NCBI RefSeq assembly: GCF_001440395.1
Contig: NZ_LLXZ01000102.1
Coordinates: 174,144 to 238,143 of the forward strand
Length of the DNA: 64,000 bases
Origin: Bradyrhizobium jicamae
Lineage (GTDB): Bacteria; Pseudomonadota; Alphaproteobacteria; Rhizobiales; Xanthobacteraceae
Direction: 5' to 3'
Below the pieces are notes generated by a model. It did no database searches, had not been told where the DNA came from, and saw nothing but the letters and a program-made list of their open reading frames with translations. The position numbers and the translations under genes are program-made. This document shows, in pieces, positions 51,287-59,430 of this stretch (positions are counted from its first letter, which is position 1; every line of letters begins with the position of its first letter).

Positions 51287-52972
51287 TTAGCCCGGGCTCA
51301 GGTTGAGGCTTTGGCCGAGCAGTTTGCTGACGAGCGGCGCGGGATCGTCGGGGATGGCGTCGCCGCGCCAGGCGACGTGCTGATCGGTGCGCGCCAGGAT
51401 TAGTTTGTGGTCGCCAAGCACTTGGGAAACATCGACGACCGCAAACGGAACGCCGTTGGCGCGCATCGCTTCGGTCAATGGCGCCACCGCGACATCCGGA
51501 TCGTAGCGCAGCAGCGTATAGCCCGGACCGAGCGCGTCGTAGACCGGCCGTCCGTCGGACAGCTTCGCGAAGGGAAGGCGGCAGCCCGGCGTGGAGGATG
51601 GCGTGAAATCGGCCATCGTAAAACCGGGCTGTTCGGCGCCATCATAGGCGATGATCGGGGATTGATCGTAGAAATAACCGAAGTTGAGGCCGGCGCAGCA
51701 ATATTGCTGCACGTTCAGATCATAGGCCGCTTGCCCGACCTGCTTGCGGACGGCGTCGCCTTCCGGCCCCGGCTGCTCGATCTCGTCGGGAACGGTGCGC
51801 CGCTGGCTCAACACCTTGCCGGCCATCTCCATCGCAAAGCGCGACACCTGTTCGGTGATCGGAAGGCGCTCGGCCTCATAGGCATCGAGAATCTTGACGT
51901 CGGCCCATCCCTGCAGATAGGCGCCGAGCAGCCAGGCGAGGTTGGTTGCGTCGGCGATCCCGGCATTCATGCCGTAGCCGGCATAGGGCATCCACAAATG
52001 CGCGGCGTCGCCGCAGATGAAGGCGCGCCCCTTGCGAAACCGGTCGGCGACGAGGCGGCGGCCGACCCAGTCCTCCTTGCTCAGGATTTCGTACTCGAAA
52101 TCGGGGCCGACGCCGAGGATGGCGCGGATCGAGGCGTCGCGATCCACGGACTCGAAGGTCTCGTCCTCGCGGTTGAGGTGGTTGTGGATCAGCCAGTTCT
52201 CGTGGCCGTCGATCGCCACCACCGTGCCGCAGCGCCGCGGATTGAGCGACAGCGTCATCCAGGCCGGCTGGTCCATCATTCCGAGCAGACCGGGTGCGTG
52301 GATATAGGTCGATTGCACGCGCTGGATGATCGGCGTGCCCTGCAGATTGGCGTCGATGGCCTTGCGCACCAGCGAGCGCGCGCCGTCGCAGCCGACGATG
52401 AAATCGGCGTGAATCGGCGAGGCGGTTCCGCTGTCGAGGTTGCGGACGGTCGCGACGATGCCGTTATCGTCCTCGCGAAAATCCTCGAACGCAGTGCGGT
52501 TCAGAATTTGCAGTCCCTCGATGGAAGCGGCGTGGGCGAACAACACCGGTTCCATGTAGATCTGATTGATACGGTGCGGCGGCTCGGCCGTCGGCCAGCC
52601 GGTGTCTGGACCGCCTGTTGCGGTGTAGCGATCGCGGCGGCAGGGGATCGGGATGCGCGACAGCTCGATGCCGGTTGCCGTGGTGCGGTAGGAGCAATCG
52701 TTCGGGTAGTCGGCCGGCAATCCTGTGTCGCGCAGCTTCTGCGCCAGCCCTAGCCTGCGGAAAATCTCCATCGAACGCGACGAGACATGGTTGCACTTCA
52801 CGCTTGGCGGCTCGCCCGCTGCGCGTGTTTCCGCAACAGTGACGGAAATTCCCCGCGTTGCGAGGTCCATGGCCAGGGTGAGGCCGACCGGACCGCCACC
52901 AACCACGAGAACGCTGGTCTTCACCATGTCGAGTGCTGCCTTCTCGCTTGCTGCGCTGGGACGATCATGCAT
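51287..52972 (-). CDS. FAD-dependent monooxygenase (phenol/MhpA-like hydroxylase)
   Basis: A 561-residue class-A flavoprotein monooxygenase. FAD-binding GGGPVGL (residues 25-31), the substrate/NAD(P)H DG motif (VGCDGARSLVRKAI), and GDAAHLWMPYAGYGMNAGIADA, the second FAD-ribityl motif, are all present. The C-terminal thioredoxin-like end (LARTDQHVAWRGD) occurs in phenol hydroxylases and MhpA-type enzymes. It would hydroxylate an aromatic acid or phenol. The start is open: ATG 52972 gives this length; an ATG 15 codons later has GAGAAGG about 11 nt upstream. It is divergent from the second Bug binding protein at 53009, a pairing that suggests uptake and attack of one compound. Confidence 0.9.
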   Translation of the reverse strand: MHDRPSAASEKAALDMVKTSVLVVGGGPVGLTLAMDLATRGISVTVAETRAAGEPPSVKCNHVSSRSMEIFRRLGLAQKLRDTGLPADYPNDCSYRTTATGIELSRIPIPCRRDRYTATGGPDTGWPTAEPPHRINQIYMEPVLFAHAASIEGLQILNRTAFEDFREDDNGIVATVRNLDSGTASPIHADFIVGCDGARSLVRKAIDANLQGTPIIQRVQSTYIHAPGLLGMMDQPAWMTLSLNPRRCGTVVAIDGHENWLIHNHLNREDETFESVDRDASIRAILGVGPDFEYEILSKEDWVGRRLVADRFRKGRAFICGDAAHLWMPYAGYGMNAGIADATNLAWLLGAYLQGWADVKILDAYEAERLPITEQVSRFAMEMAGKVLSQRRTVPDEIEQPGPEGDAVRKQVGQAAYDLNVQQYCCAGLNFGYFYDQSPIIAYDGAEQPGFTMADFTPSSTPGCRLPFAKLSDGRPVYDALGPGYTLLRYDPDVAVAPLTEAMRANGVPFAVVDVSQVLGDHKLILARTDQHVAWRGDAIPDDPAPLVSKLLGQSLNLSPG

Positions 52973-53008
52973 TACTGCGCGCCAAAGAGATCATCGGGGG
53001 GCCCTTTA

Positions 53009-53995
53009 ATGTTTCCGTCGATCCGCCGAGGCTTGATCCGCGCCGTTATTGTTGTTTTGTCGCTGTCGTTGTCGGCGATTGAAGCAGCAAACGCATATCC
53101 CGATCAACCCATCAAGATCATCGTGACGTTTCCACCCGGCGGCAGTGCTGATATCGTGATCCGCGCGCTGCAGCCGCTGCTTGCGGAAACGCTGCGGCAG
53201 CCGATCGTGATCGAGAACCGGGCCGGCGCGGGCGGCAATATCGGAATCGGGGCGGTGGCGCAGGCTGCACCTGACGGCTACACGCTCGGCATCGCCGCAG
53301 CCGGCGTGCTGACGGTCAATCCCCATCTCAATCGCGCAGCGATGTCGTTCGATCCGGTCAAGGATTTGGCGCCGGTAACGATGCTGGCGGAAATCCCGTT
53401 CGTGCTGGTGGCCTCGCAACAATCGGGCATTGCATCCGTCGCAGACGCCATTGCCAAGGCCAAGGCTCAAACGGCGGGCCTGTCGATCGGCCATGGCGGC
53501 AACGGCACCGCGATGCACCTGACCACGGCCTTGTTCAACCAGAAGGCCGGTGTCGGAATTCAATTGGTCGCCTATCGCGGCACGGCGCCGGCGACGACGG
53601 ACGTGCTTGCCGGTCACGTCCCGCTGGCCGTGCTGGATATCCCGGCCTCCAAACAATTGATCGGCGATGGCAAGTTGAAGGCGCTCGGCGTCTCCGCTGC
53701 CAAACGTGTGGTGTTCCTGCCAAACGTTCCGACGCTGGCGGAGCAGGGCCTCAGTGGATTCGAATCCGTCGGCTGGTTCGGTATCGTCGCGCCCGCCGGC
53801 ACGCCGCCTGAGGTCATCACCACGCTGAACACAGCCTTCGTGAAGGCGTTGAGCGATCCGGCCGCGATCGAGAAGATCCGCACGCTCGGCGCCGAGCCGG
53901 TGCCGACTTCGCCGGATGCTTTTGCAAAATTCATCCAGAGCGAAAGCGCGAAATGGGGGAAGCTGATCGCCGAGGCCGGCATCAAGGCTGAATAG
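53009..53995 (+). CDS. Bug-family (TctC) periplasmic solute-binding protein
   Basis: A 328-residue orphan Bug protein. Signal peptide IRAVIVVLSLSLSAIEAANA, then YPDQPIKIIVTFPPGGSADIVIRAL, and IENRAGAGGNIGIGAVAQAAPDGYTL; VAYRGTAPATTDVLAGHVPLA and VFLPNVPTLAEQGLSGFESVGWFG complete the family. GGGGG lies upstream of the ATG. It is divergent from the FAD monooxygenase and has no TctA/TctB neighbours. It is only about 30% similar by eye to the Bug protein at 45148-46131, so it is not a recent duplicate. Probable ligand: an aromatic or short carboxylate. Confidence 0.92.
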   Translation: MFPSIRRGLIRAVIVVLSLSLSAIEAANAYPDQPIKIIVTFPPGGSADIVIRALQPLLAETLRQPIVIENRAGAGGNIGIGAVAQAAPDGYTLGIAAAGVLTVNPHLNRAAMSFDPVKDLAPVTMLAEIPFVLVASQQSGIASVADAIAKAKAQTAGLSIGHGGNGTAMHLTTALFNQKAGVGIQLVAYRGTAPATTDVLAGHVPLAVLDIPASKQLIGDGKLKALGVSAAKRVVFLPNVPTLAEQGLSGFESVGWFGIVAPAGTPPEVITTLNTAFVKALSDPAAIEKIRTLGAEPVPTSPDAFAKFIQSESAKWGKLIAEAGIKAE

Positions 53996-54001
53996 GGCCG
54001 A

Positions 54002-54015
54002 TTGATCGAGATCAA
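54002..54015. promoter_or_regulatory. FNR/FixK box 1 (perfect TTGAT-N4-ATCAA)
   Basis: TTGATCGAGATCAA, a perfect FNR half-site palindrome that also fits FixK2 (TTGA-N6-TCAA). It starts 6 nt after the Bug gene stop and lies 80-93 bp before the ATG of the truncated regulator. A second perfect box lies exactly 28 bp downstream (centre to centre), so random occurrence of both is very unlikely. Confidence 0.75.
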
Positions 54016-54029
54016 TTGGCCGATCCTAT

Positions 54030-54043
54030 TTGATCCCAATCAA
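54030..54043. promoter_or_regulatory. FNR/FixK box 2 (perfect TTGAT-N4-ATCAA)
   Basis: TTGATCCCAATCAA, again a perfect FNR/FixK palindrome. Activation at -41.5 would put a transcript start near 54078, 17 nt before ATG 54095. No convincing -10 element is seen. Box 1 lies 28 bp upstream. Confidence 0.75.
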
Positions 54044-54094
54044 TGCGGCGGCCTTCTTGCCTGGCGACGATGCCGGCAACAAGGATCGAGCGTG

Positions 54095-54373
54095 ATGCCC
54101 AGCGAAAGCCTATCCCAGACCGAAGCATTTCCGGGCGAGCGCGCCCGGGCGATGCCCTATGACGAAGACGGCCGCCTGCCTTTCGAGAGCGCGTTTCTGG
54201 CGCAGCTCGGAGACAAGGTGCGCGAAATGCGTGCGCAGCACGGCCTGTCGCGCCGCGAACTCGCGCGCCGCGCCGGCATGTCCGAGCGTTACGTCGCCCA
54301 GATCGAGGTGGGCAAGGGCAACGTCTCGATCGTGCGGTTATTGCGCATCGCGCTGGTGTTTCGCGGCGAATAG
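54095..54373 (+). CDS. Truncated BzdR/BoxR-like XRE-type regulator
   Basis: A 92-residue protein: a loose N-terminal tail, then a helix-turn-helix (FLAQLGDKVREMRAQHGLSRRELARRAGMSERYVAQIEVGKGNVSIVRLLRIA, quoted as segments GLSRRELARRAGMSER and YVAQIEVGKGNVS). The SERY.AQ.E.G.GN.SI pattern is that of BzdR/BoxR benzoyl-CoA-responsive repressors, which carry a shikimate-kinase-like domain of about 180 residues after the helix-turn-helix. Here the frame stops (VFRGE) right after the DNA-binding domain, 23 bp before the end of the convergent aminotransferase gene, with no kinase-like sequence left. AGGA precedes the ATG by about 10 nt. It may still bind DNA or act as a dominant competitor. Confidence 0.7.
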   Translation: MPSESLSQTEAFPGERARAMPYDEDGRLPFESAFLAQLGDKVREMRAQHGLSRRELARRAGMSERYVAQIEVGKGNVSIVRLLRIALVFRGE

Positions 54374-54395
54374 CGTTTCGCGCGACGAGTTGAGT

Positions 54396-55640
54396 TCAAC
54401 TGCTCGCGCGCTTCTCCACATTGGCAATCCGCTCTGGCACGCCGAACTCCTTGCGGCAAACCTCCGCGAGGACGGCGACGCCTTCGCGGATCTGTTCGTG
54501 CGAGGGGCTGGCGAAGCACAGCCGCAGCCGGCTGCCGGCATAGGCCTTGTCGGTCGACCATTCCGGCCCGGGATTGATGGAAACGCCGGCGGCGAGCGCG
54601 GCCTGATAGAGCTTTAGCGTGTCGACATTGTCGGGCAGCTTCACCCACAGGAAGATGCCGCCCTCCGGCGCCTCGAATTCGGCCGCAGTGCCGAACTGCT
54701 CGTTGAGCGCCTCCATCAGCGTGTCGAGCTTGGCGCGCAGGCCGCGCGTCAGTTTCGGGACGTGACTTGCAAAATGCGGCGCGCAATATTCCGCCAGCAC
54801 CATCTGCTCAAGCGCGCCGGAACCTGCGTCGGTCTTCAGCGCCAGCATCCGCGACATCATCTCCCAGGGCGCCACGATGAAGCCGACGCGGAGCGCCGGC
54901 GCGATCGACTTCGAGAACGAGCCGATGTGAATGACGCCGCCATGCTGGCTCATGGCGTAGATCGCGGGTGGGCGCTCGCCCTTCCAGATCAGGTCGGCGT
55001 AGCAATCGTCCTCGAAGATCGGCACGCCGTACTCCCGCGACAGTTTCAGCATCTCCGCGCGGCGCGTCTGCGACAGGATGCTGCCGGTCGGGTTCTGCAC
55101 GGTCGGGATGGTGTAGATGTATTTCGGCGTGATGCCGCGGCGCTTGTGGTCGGCAAGCGTTGCCGCCAGTGCATCCATCCGCATGCCCTGATCGTCGAGC
55201 GGAATGCCGACCGCGTTGACGCCGAGCCGTGTCAGCCGGGTCAGCGCACCCTGATAGGTTTCCTGCTCGACCAGCACGGTGTCGCCGCGCGCCAGAAGCG
55301 TCTGGTTGACGAGGTCGAGCGCCTGCAGCGAGCCCGAGACGATCATGATGTCGTCGGCACCGCAGGTGATGCCGGCGTCGCGCTTGAGTTTCGCGGTGAG
55401 GAATTCGCGCAAGGGGCGATAGCCCTGCGGGCCGCTGGCAAGGCCGTAGGTCGCAAGCGCCTTGCCCTCGCGCCGGAGCACGGCATTGACCGCCTCGATC
55501 AGGCCGTCGACCGGCACCTGATCCGGATCGTTATTGCCGCCGACAAAGGAGTATTTGGCGAGGCCCGTCCACCGCGCTGCCGGCGCCGGCAATCCGGCGG
55601 GCAGCAATGGCGAAAAATCGAAGGGGGATGCGGCAGACAT
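54396..55640 (-). CDS. PLP-dependent class I/II aminotransferase (2-aminoadipate aminotransferase-like)
   Basis: A 414-residue fold-type I PLP enzyme. ATYGLASGPQGYRPLREFLTAKL is the N-terminal Y..G..G.P.LR element; YTIPTVQNPTGSILS holds the conserved Asn; FEDDCYADL supplies the PLP-pyridine Asp; SFSKSIAPALRVG holds the Schiff-base Lys (near residue 245); SRLRLCFAS has the substrate-carboxylate Arg. The layout resembles MocR-type aminotransferase domains and LysN/2-aminoadipate transaminases. It has no helix-turn-helix, so it is an enzyme, not a MocR regulator. Amino donor and acceptor are unknown. Confidence 0.92.
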   Translation of the reverse strand: MSAASPFDFSPLLPAGLPAPAARWTGLAKYSFVGGNNDPDQVPVDGLIEAVNAVLRREGKALATYGLASGPQGYRPLREFLTAKLKRDAGITCGADDIMIVSGSLQALDLVNQTLLARGDTVLVEQETYQGALTRLTRLGVNAVGIPLDDQGMRMDALAATLADHKRRGITPKYIYTIPTVQNPTGSILSQTRRAEMLKLSREYGVPIFEDDCYADLIWKGERPPAIYAMSQHGGVIHIGSFSKSIAPALRVGFIVAPWEMMSRMLALKTDAGSGALEQMVLAEYCAPHFASHVPKLTRGLRAKLDTLMEALNEQFGTAAEFEAPEGGIFLWVKLPDNVDTLKLYQAALAAGVSINPGPEWSTDKAYAGSRLRLCFASPSHEQIREGVAVLAEVCRKEFGVPERIANVEKRASS

Positions 55641-55698
55641 GGATATTCACTCCCGTTTTGTTGTTCGTTGAGAAGGCCGCAAGCGACCTTCCGGCAGG

Positions 55699-56238
55699 CT
55701 AGTTCTTGATGATCCTGATCGACCGACCCTGGCTGATGAAGGCATAATGCCCGGCGCCGACGCCGCCGAACATCAGGGCTTCCACCGTGGGCTCGGCGAT
55801 CTCTCCCGTGGCCGCCCAGTCGACCACGAAATTGGCACCGGTGCCGCCGCGCACGTCGTTGGCGGCGATGAAGACTTCGATAGTCGCGAACGGTTTTAGC
55901 GCAACCGGCGACTTGAGGTAGCTCTCCACCATATTGCCTGATGTGTCGAAATAGGCGATCCGCTTCAGGACGAGCGGGCGGGTCTCGGAGGCGTTGTGGA
56001 CGCTGAGCGTAACCGAGAAATCCGCCCGCAGCTTGCCCTGGCTCATCGAGACGCTGGAATAGACCGGCACGTAGAAGGCGCCTGATACGGCGAGATTCTC
56101 TACCGGCAGCGCGGTGAGGGAGGCGGCGAAATTCTGCTCGATACCGCCCGCGGGCTGCGCACAGGCGCTGGGGACGGAAAGGATCGACAGCGCGGCCAGA
56201 ATCGCTAGAAAAGCCCCCATTCCATGGCTGTGACACAT
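55699..56238 (-). CDS. DUF3124-type secreted protein
   Basis: A 179-residue exported protein. The signal segment (GAFLAILAALSILSVPSACAQ) contains a Cys near the cleavage region, so a lipoprotein is possible. The mature part has LAVSGAFYVPVYSSVSMSQGKLRADFSVTLSVHN, TRPLVLKRIAYFDTSG and a NFVVDWAA stretch, as in DUF3124, a family of unknown role. ATG 56238 is preferred (AAGGG about 12 nt upstream); a longer frame to 56331 overlaps the divergent antiporter gene. The name comes from memory of the family pattern. Confidence 0.75.
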   Translation of the reverse strand: MCHSHGMGAFLAILAALSILSVPSACAQPAGGIEQNFAASLTALPVENLAVSGAFYVPVYSSVSMSQGKLRADFSVTLSVHNASETRPLVLKRIAYFDTSGNMVESYLKSPVALKPFATIEVFIAANDVRGGTGANFVVDWAATGEIAEPTVEALMFGGVGAGHYAFISQGRSIRIIKN

Positions 56239-56296
56239 TGCTTGTTTGACCCTTGCGCCGGGATCTCTAGGTTGCAAGAAGGGGAAATCCGGAACC

Positions 56297-58021
56297 ATGC
56301 ACGAACTTATTCGCGATATCACCTTATGCATCCTGTTCGCCTGGGTGCTCGGCCTGTTGGCGCATTTCTCGCGGCAGCCGCTGATCCTGGCCTACCTTAT
56401 CGCCGGGTTCTTCATTGGTCCATTCGGCACGAAATGGGTCAAGTCCGAAGAATCGATCAACGTCATCTCCGAACTCGGCCTGATCTTCATGCTGTTCATG
56501 ATCGGGCTGGAAATCGACCTGAAGAAGATCGTGCGCGCCGGCAAGGTGATCCTGTTCGCCGCGGGCGGGCAACTGATCGGCGGCTGCCTGCTCGGCATCT
56601 TGTTCTTTATCGGGATCGGCCTGTCGATGGGCAGTGGCCATTTCGACGCGCTGTATCTCTGCGTCGCCTGCGCGCTGTCGAGCACGGTCATCATCGTCAA
56701 GGTGCTGTACGAGAAGCGCGAGCTCGACACGCTGCCGGGCCGGATCACGCTCGGCGTGCTGGTGCTGCAGGACATCTTTGCGATCCTGTTCCTGGCGGTG
56801 CAGCCGAGCCTCGATAATCTGCAAATCAGCATCATCCTGCTGTCGGTCGCCCGGGTCGGCGCGCTGGTGGCGACCGCGCTGGTGCTCAGCCGCTATGTGC
56901 TGCCATGGCTGTTCCACCAGATCGCGCGCCGGCCGGAACTGATCCTGCTCGGCGCGCTGGCCTGGTGCTTTCTGATCGGCGAGATCGCGGAGCGGCTGCA
57001 TCTGTCGCGCGAGATGGGCTCGCTGGTAGCGGGCGTTTCGCTGTCGACGTTCCCCTATGCGCTCGACGTCACCGCCAAGGTGACGACGCTGCGCGACTTC
57101 TTCATCACGCTGTTCTTCGTCTCGCTGGGCATGACGATCCCGATCCCCAATGCGTCGGTGATCGGGCTGGCGCTCGCGATCGCGGCCTTCACCGTCGTCA
57201 GCCGCATGGTGACGACATTCACGCCGCTCTATTTGATGAATCAGGGCCTGCGCGCCAGCCTGTTGCCGGCGATCAATCTGGCGCAGATCTCGGAGTTCTC
57301 GCTGGTCGTGATCCAGACCGGCGTCCTTGCCGGCCATATCAGCAAGGAGACGTCGAGCGCGGCGTCGTTCGCTTTCGTCGTGCTGGCGGTCCTGAGCACG
57401 TTTGTAATGGCGCGCAGCGACCAGGTCACGCGCGGCCTGATCGGCCCCCTGAAGCGGATCGGCCTGCGCGATCTCGACCACAAGCATGAAGGCGAGGCCG
57501 GGCACGGCGGGCATGGCGAGGCGCGCCGCATCGTCATCCTCGGCTTCTTCCGCGCCGCCAGCGCATTGATCGCCGAGATCGAACGCCGAACGCCGGCGGT
57601 ATTGGAGCAGATCACCGTGATCGATTTCAATCCGCTGGTGTTCCGGACCCTGACCGACCGCGGCATGCACGTGGTCTATGGCGACATCAGCAATGTCGAT
57701 ACGCTGGTGCATGCCGGCGTCGGCAAGGCCGAGCTGATCATCCTCAGCATCCCGGACTCGCTCTTGAAGGGCGCCGACAACGAAAAGCTGGTCCGGCATG
57801 TCCGCTCGCTCAATCCGAGCGCCAAGATCGTCGCCACCGCGGAGATCCTGGCCAATGTCAATGACCTCTACGAGGCCGGCGCCGACTATGTAACGGTAAC
57901 CCGGCTCAGCGACGCCGACGAATTGTATAAAGTCATCGAGGCCGCGCAGGCCGGGCTTCTGGACGACAAGCGCGCCGAGACCGACGTGCTGCTCAGCGAG
58001 CGCCGCGAGGTGCTGCCGTAG
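56297..58021 (+). CDS. CPA2-family cation:proton antiporter with RCK/TrkA-N domain (KefB-like)
   Basis: A 574-residue membrane protein. Residues 1-400 form about twelve helices: YLIAGFFIGPFGTKW, SELGLIFMLFMIGLEIDLKKI, and FFVSLGMTIP are CPA2/KefB landmarks. A His/Gly-rich linker (EGEAGHGGHGEA) leads to a C-terminal Rossmann domain (RIVILGFFRAASALIAE; YGDISNVDTLVHAGVGKAELIILSIPD). The glycine motif GxGxxG is degenerate (GFFRAAS), so nucleotide control may differ from TrkA-N/KefC. It would export K+ or Na+ against H+. It is divergent from the DUF3124 gene. Confidence 0.9.
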   Translation: MHELIRDITLCILFAWVLGLLAHFSRQPLILAYLIAGFFIGPFGTKWVKSEESINVISELGLIFMLFMIGLEIDLKKIVRAGKVILFAAGGQLIGGCLLGILFFIGIGLSMGSGHFDALYLCVACALSSTVIIVKVLYEKRELDTLPGRITLGVLVLQDIFAILFLAVQPSLDNLQISIILLSVARVGALVATALVLSRYVLPWLFHQIARRPELILLGALAWCFLIGEIAERLHLSREMGSLVAGVSLSTFPYALDVTAKVTTLRDFFITLFFVSLGMTIPIPNASVIGLALAIAAFTVVSRMVTTFTPLYLMNQGLRASLLPAINLAQISEFSLVVIQTGVLAGHISKETSSAASFAFVVLAVLSTFVMARSDQVTRGLIGPLKRIGLRDLDHKHEGEAGHGGHGEARRIVILGFFRAASALIAEIERRTPAVLEQITVIDFNPLVFRTLTDRGMHVVYGDISNVDTLVHAGVGKAELIILSIPDSLLKGADNEKLVRHVRSLNPSAKIVATAEILANVNDLYEAGADYVTVTRLSDADELYKVIEAAQAGLLDDKRAETDVLLSERREVLP

Positions 58022-58029
58022 AAATGGGC

Positions 58030-58070
58030 TCGTGTAGCCCGGATGGAGCGAAGCGCAATCCGGGCTACGG
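58030..58070 (+). repeat. Short hairpin repeat (GTAGCCCGGAT...ATCCGGGCTAC)
   Basis: Arms TGTAGCCCGGATGGAGCGAAG and GCAATCCGGGCTACGG (partial) give a perfect 11-bp GTAGCCCGGAT stem in the short gap after the antiporter stop. It is a widely dispersed proteobacterial intergenic element as I recall it, and probably acts as a 3' hairpin. Confidence 0.7.
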
Positions 58071-58187
58071 ACCGCATCCTGGTATGCCTGTGAGCGACGT
58101 TGCCCTGCGTATTGGCGCTAGCGCTGCGCATGGAGTCCGGCTAATGCACTGGCTGAAAGAAGCGAGATTTGACGAGATTTCGAGAAA

Positions 58188-59264
58188 ATGGCCGACAGCA
58201 TCCAGGAAGTTCTGCAAGCCTTTGCCAAGGGTGAACTCGTCGTCGTCACCGACGATGACGACCGCGAGGGCGAGGGCGATCTGATCGTCGCGGCCTCGCT
58301 CTGCACCGCGGAGAAGATGGCGTTCATTATTCGCCATACCTCCGGCATCGTCTGCGCGCCGATCACCACCGACGACGCCCGCCGGCTGCGGCTCGATCCC
58401 ATGGTGGCGCATAACGAGTCCAACCACACCACCGCCTTCACGGTCTCGATCGACTACAAGCCCGACGGCGGCACCGGCATTTCGGCGGAGGAGCGCGCCT
58501 CCTGCTGCCGCGCGCTCGCCAATCCCAACGCCGGCGCCAGCGACTTTGCCCGGCCCGGTCACATCTTCCCGCTGATCGCCCGCGACGGCGGCGTGCTCTT
58601 GCGCTCCGGCCATACCGAGGCGGCGGTCGATCTTTGCAAGCTCTCCGGGCTACCGCCGGTCGGCGTCATCTCGGAGTTGATGAACGACGACGGCACCGTG
58701 ATGAAGGGCGAGCAGGTGGCGCGCTTCGCCGCCAAGCACAAGCTCAAGCATGTCACGATCGCTGACATGATCGCCTATCGCCAGGCGCGCGAGAAGCTGA
58801 TCGAGCGGGTCGCGACCTTCACCACCGACAGCCCGATCGGTCCGCTGCAGGGTTATGCCTATCGCTCGCCATTCGACGAGATCGCGCATGCCGCCTTCGT
58901 CTATAACGGCATCGGCGACGGCAAGAACGTGCTGACGCGGCTGCACAAGCCCAACATCGTCAAGGATCTCTTCACCGGCCAGGCGCGGATGCAGATCGTG
59001 CTGAACCATTTCGAGAAGGCCGGCCGCGGCGTGCTGGTTTACTTGCGCGACGGCGCGGCCGGGGTTCCCGTCGAGCCGGTGGGCGAGCAGAAATCGGCCG
59101 AGGCCGATCGCAACCGGCAATGGCGTGAAGTCGGCGTCGGCGCCCAGATCCTGCGCGATCTCGGCATCACCTCGATCGTCAACCTCACCTCGTCGGTGCA
59201 CGACTACAAGGGACTATCCGGTTTCGGCATCGAGATCGTCTCCAACGAGAAGTTGGAGGGATAG
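58188..59264 (+). CDS. ribB: 3,4-dihydroxy-2-butanone-4-phosphate synthase with degenerate GTP cyclohydrolase II domain (RibBA-like)
   Basis: A 358-residue riboflavin-pathway protein. The RibB half (1-205) has VTDDDDREGEGDLIVAA, PGHIFPLIARDGGVLLRSGHTEAAVDL and VISELMNDDGTVMKG, with the acidic and His residues that bind Mg2+ and ribulose-5-phosphate. The second half is GTP cyclohydrolase II-like (GQARMQIVLNHFEKAGRGVLVYLRD; GITSIVNLTSS) but lacks the zinc-site cysteines (GD.F.S.RCDCG). Only the butanone-phosphate synthase activity is expected; another RibA must exist. No FMN riboswitch is seen upstream. The Shine-Dalgarno sequence is weak (CGAGAAA). Confidence 0.9.
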   Translation: MADSIQEVLQAFAKGELVVVTDDDDREGEGDLIVAASLCTAEKMAFIIRHTSGIVCAPITTDDARRLRLDPMVAHNESNHTTAFTVSIDYKPDGGTGISAEERASCCRALANPNAGASDFARPGHIFPLIARDGGVLLRSGHTEAAVDLCKLSGLPPVGVISELMNDDGTVMKGEQVARFAAKHKLKHVTIADMIAYRQAREKLIERVATFTTDSPIGPLQGYAYRSPFDEIAHAAFVYNGIGDGKNVLTRLHKPNIVKDLFTGQARMQIVLNHFEKAGRGVLVYLRDGAAGVPVEPVGEQKSAEADRNRQWREVGVGAQILRDLGITSIVNLTSSVHDYKGLSGFGIEIVSNEKLEG

Positions 59265-59350
59265 CCGTCGTCATTCCGGAATGGTCCGCAGGACCATGTC
59301 CGGAATCTCGAGATTGCCGGGTTCACGCTTCGCGTGCCCCAGAATGACGT
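59265..59350 (+). repeat. Dispersed repeat (GTCATTCCGGAATGG...CCAGAATGACG family)
   Basis: TCGTCATTCCGGAATGGTCC, then GGACCATGTCCGGAATCTCGAG, and GGTTCACGCTTCGCGTGCCC followed by CAGAATGACG; the ends CGTCATTC / GAATGACG are inverted. It occupies most of the gap before the glutaryl-CoA dehydrogenase gene, matching a common Bradyrhizobium intergenic element. Confidence 0.65.
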
Positions 59351-59430
59351 TCAGAACATTGCGCTTCTGCCGATAGCGCATTAATTTGGCGGCAAATTTC
59401 CATGAGGACAGTGATGCGAAAGGGATTTTC

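Noticed and set aside
58022..58187. FMN riboswitch before ribB
   Set aside because: The gap holds only a hairpin repeat; none of the conserved RFN segments can be recognised.
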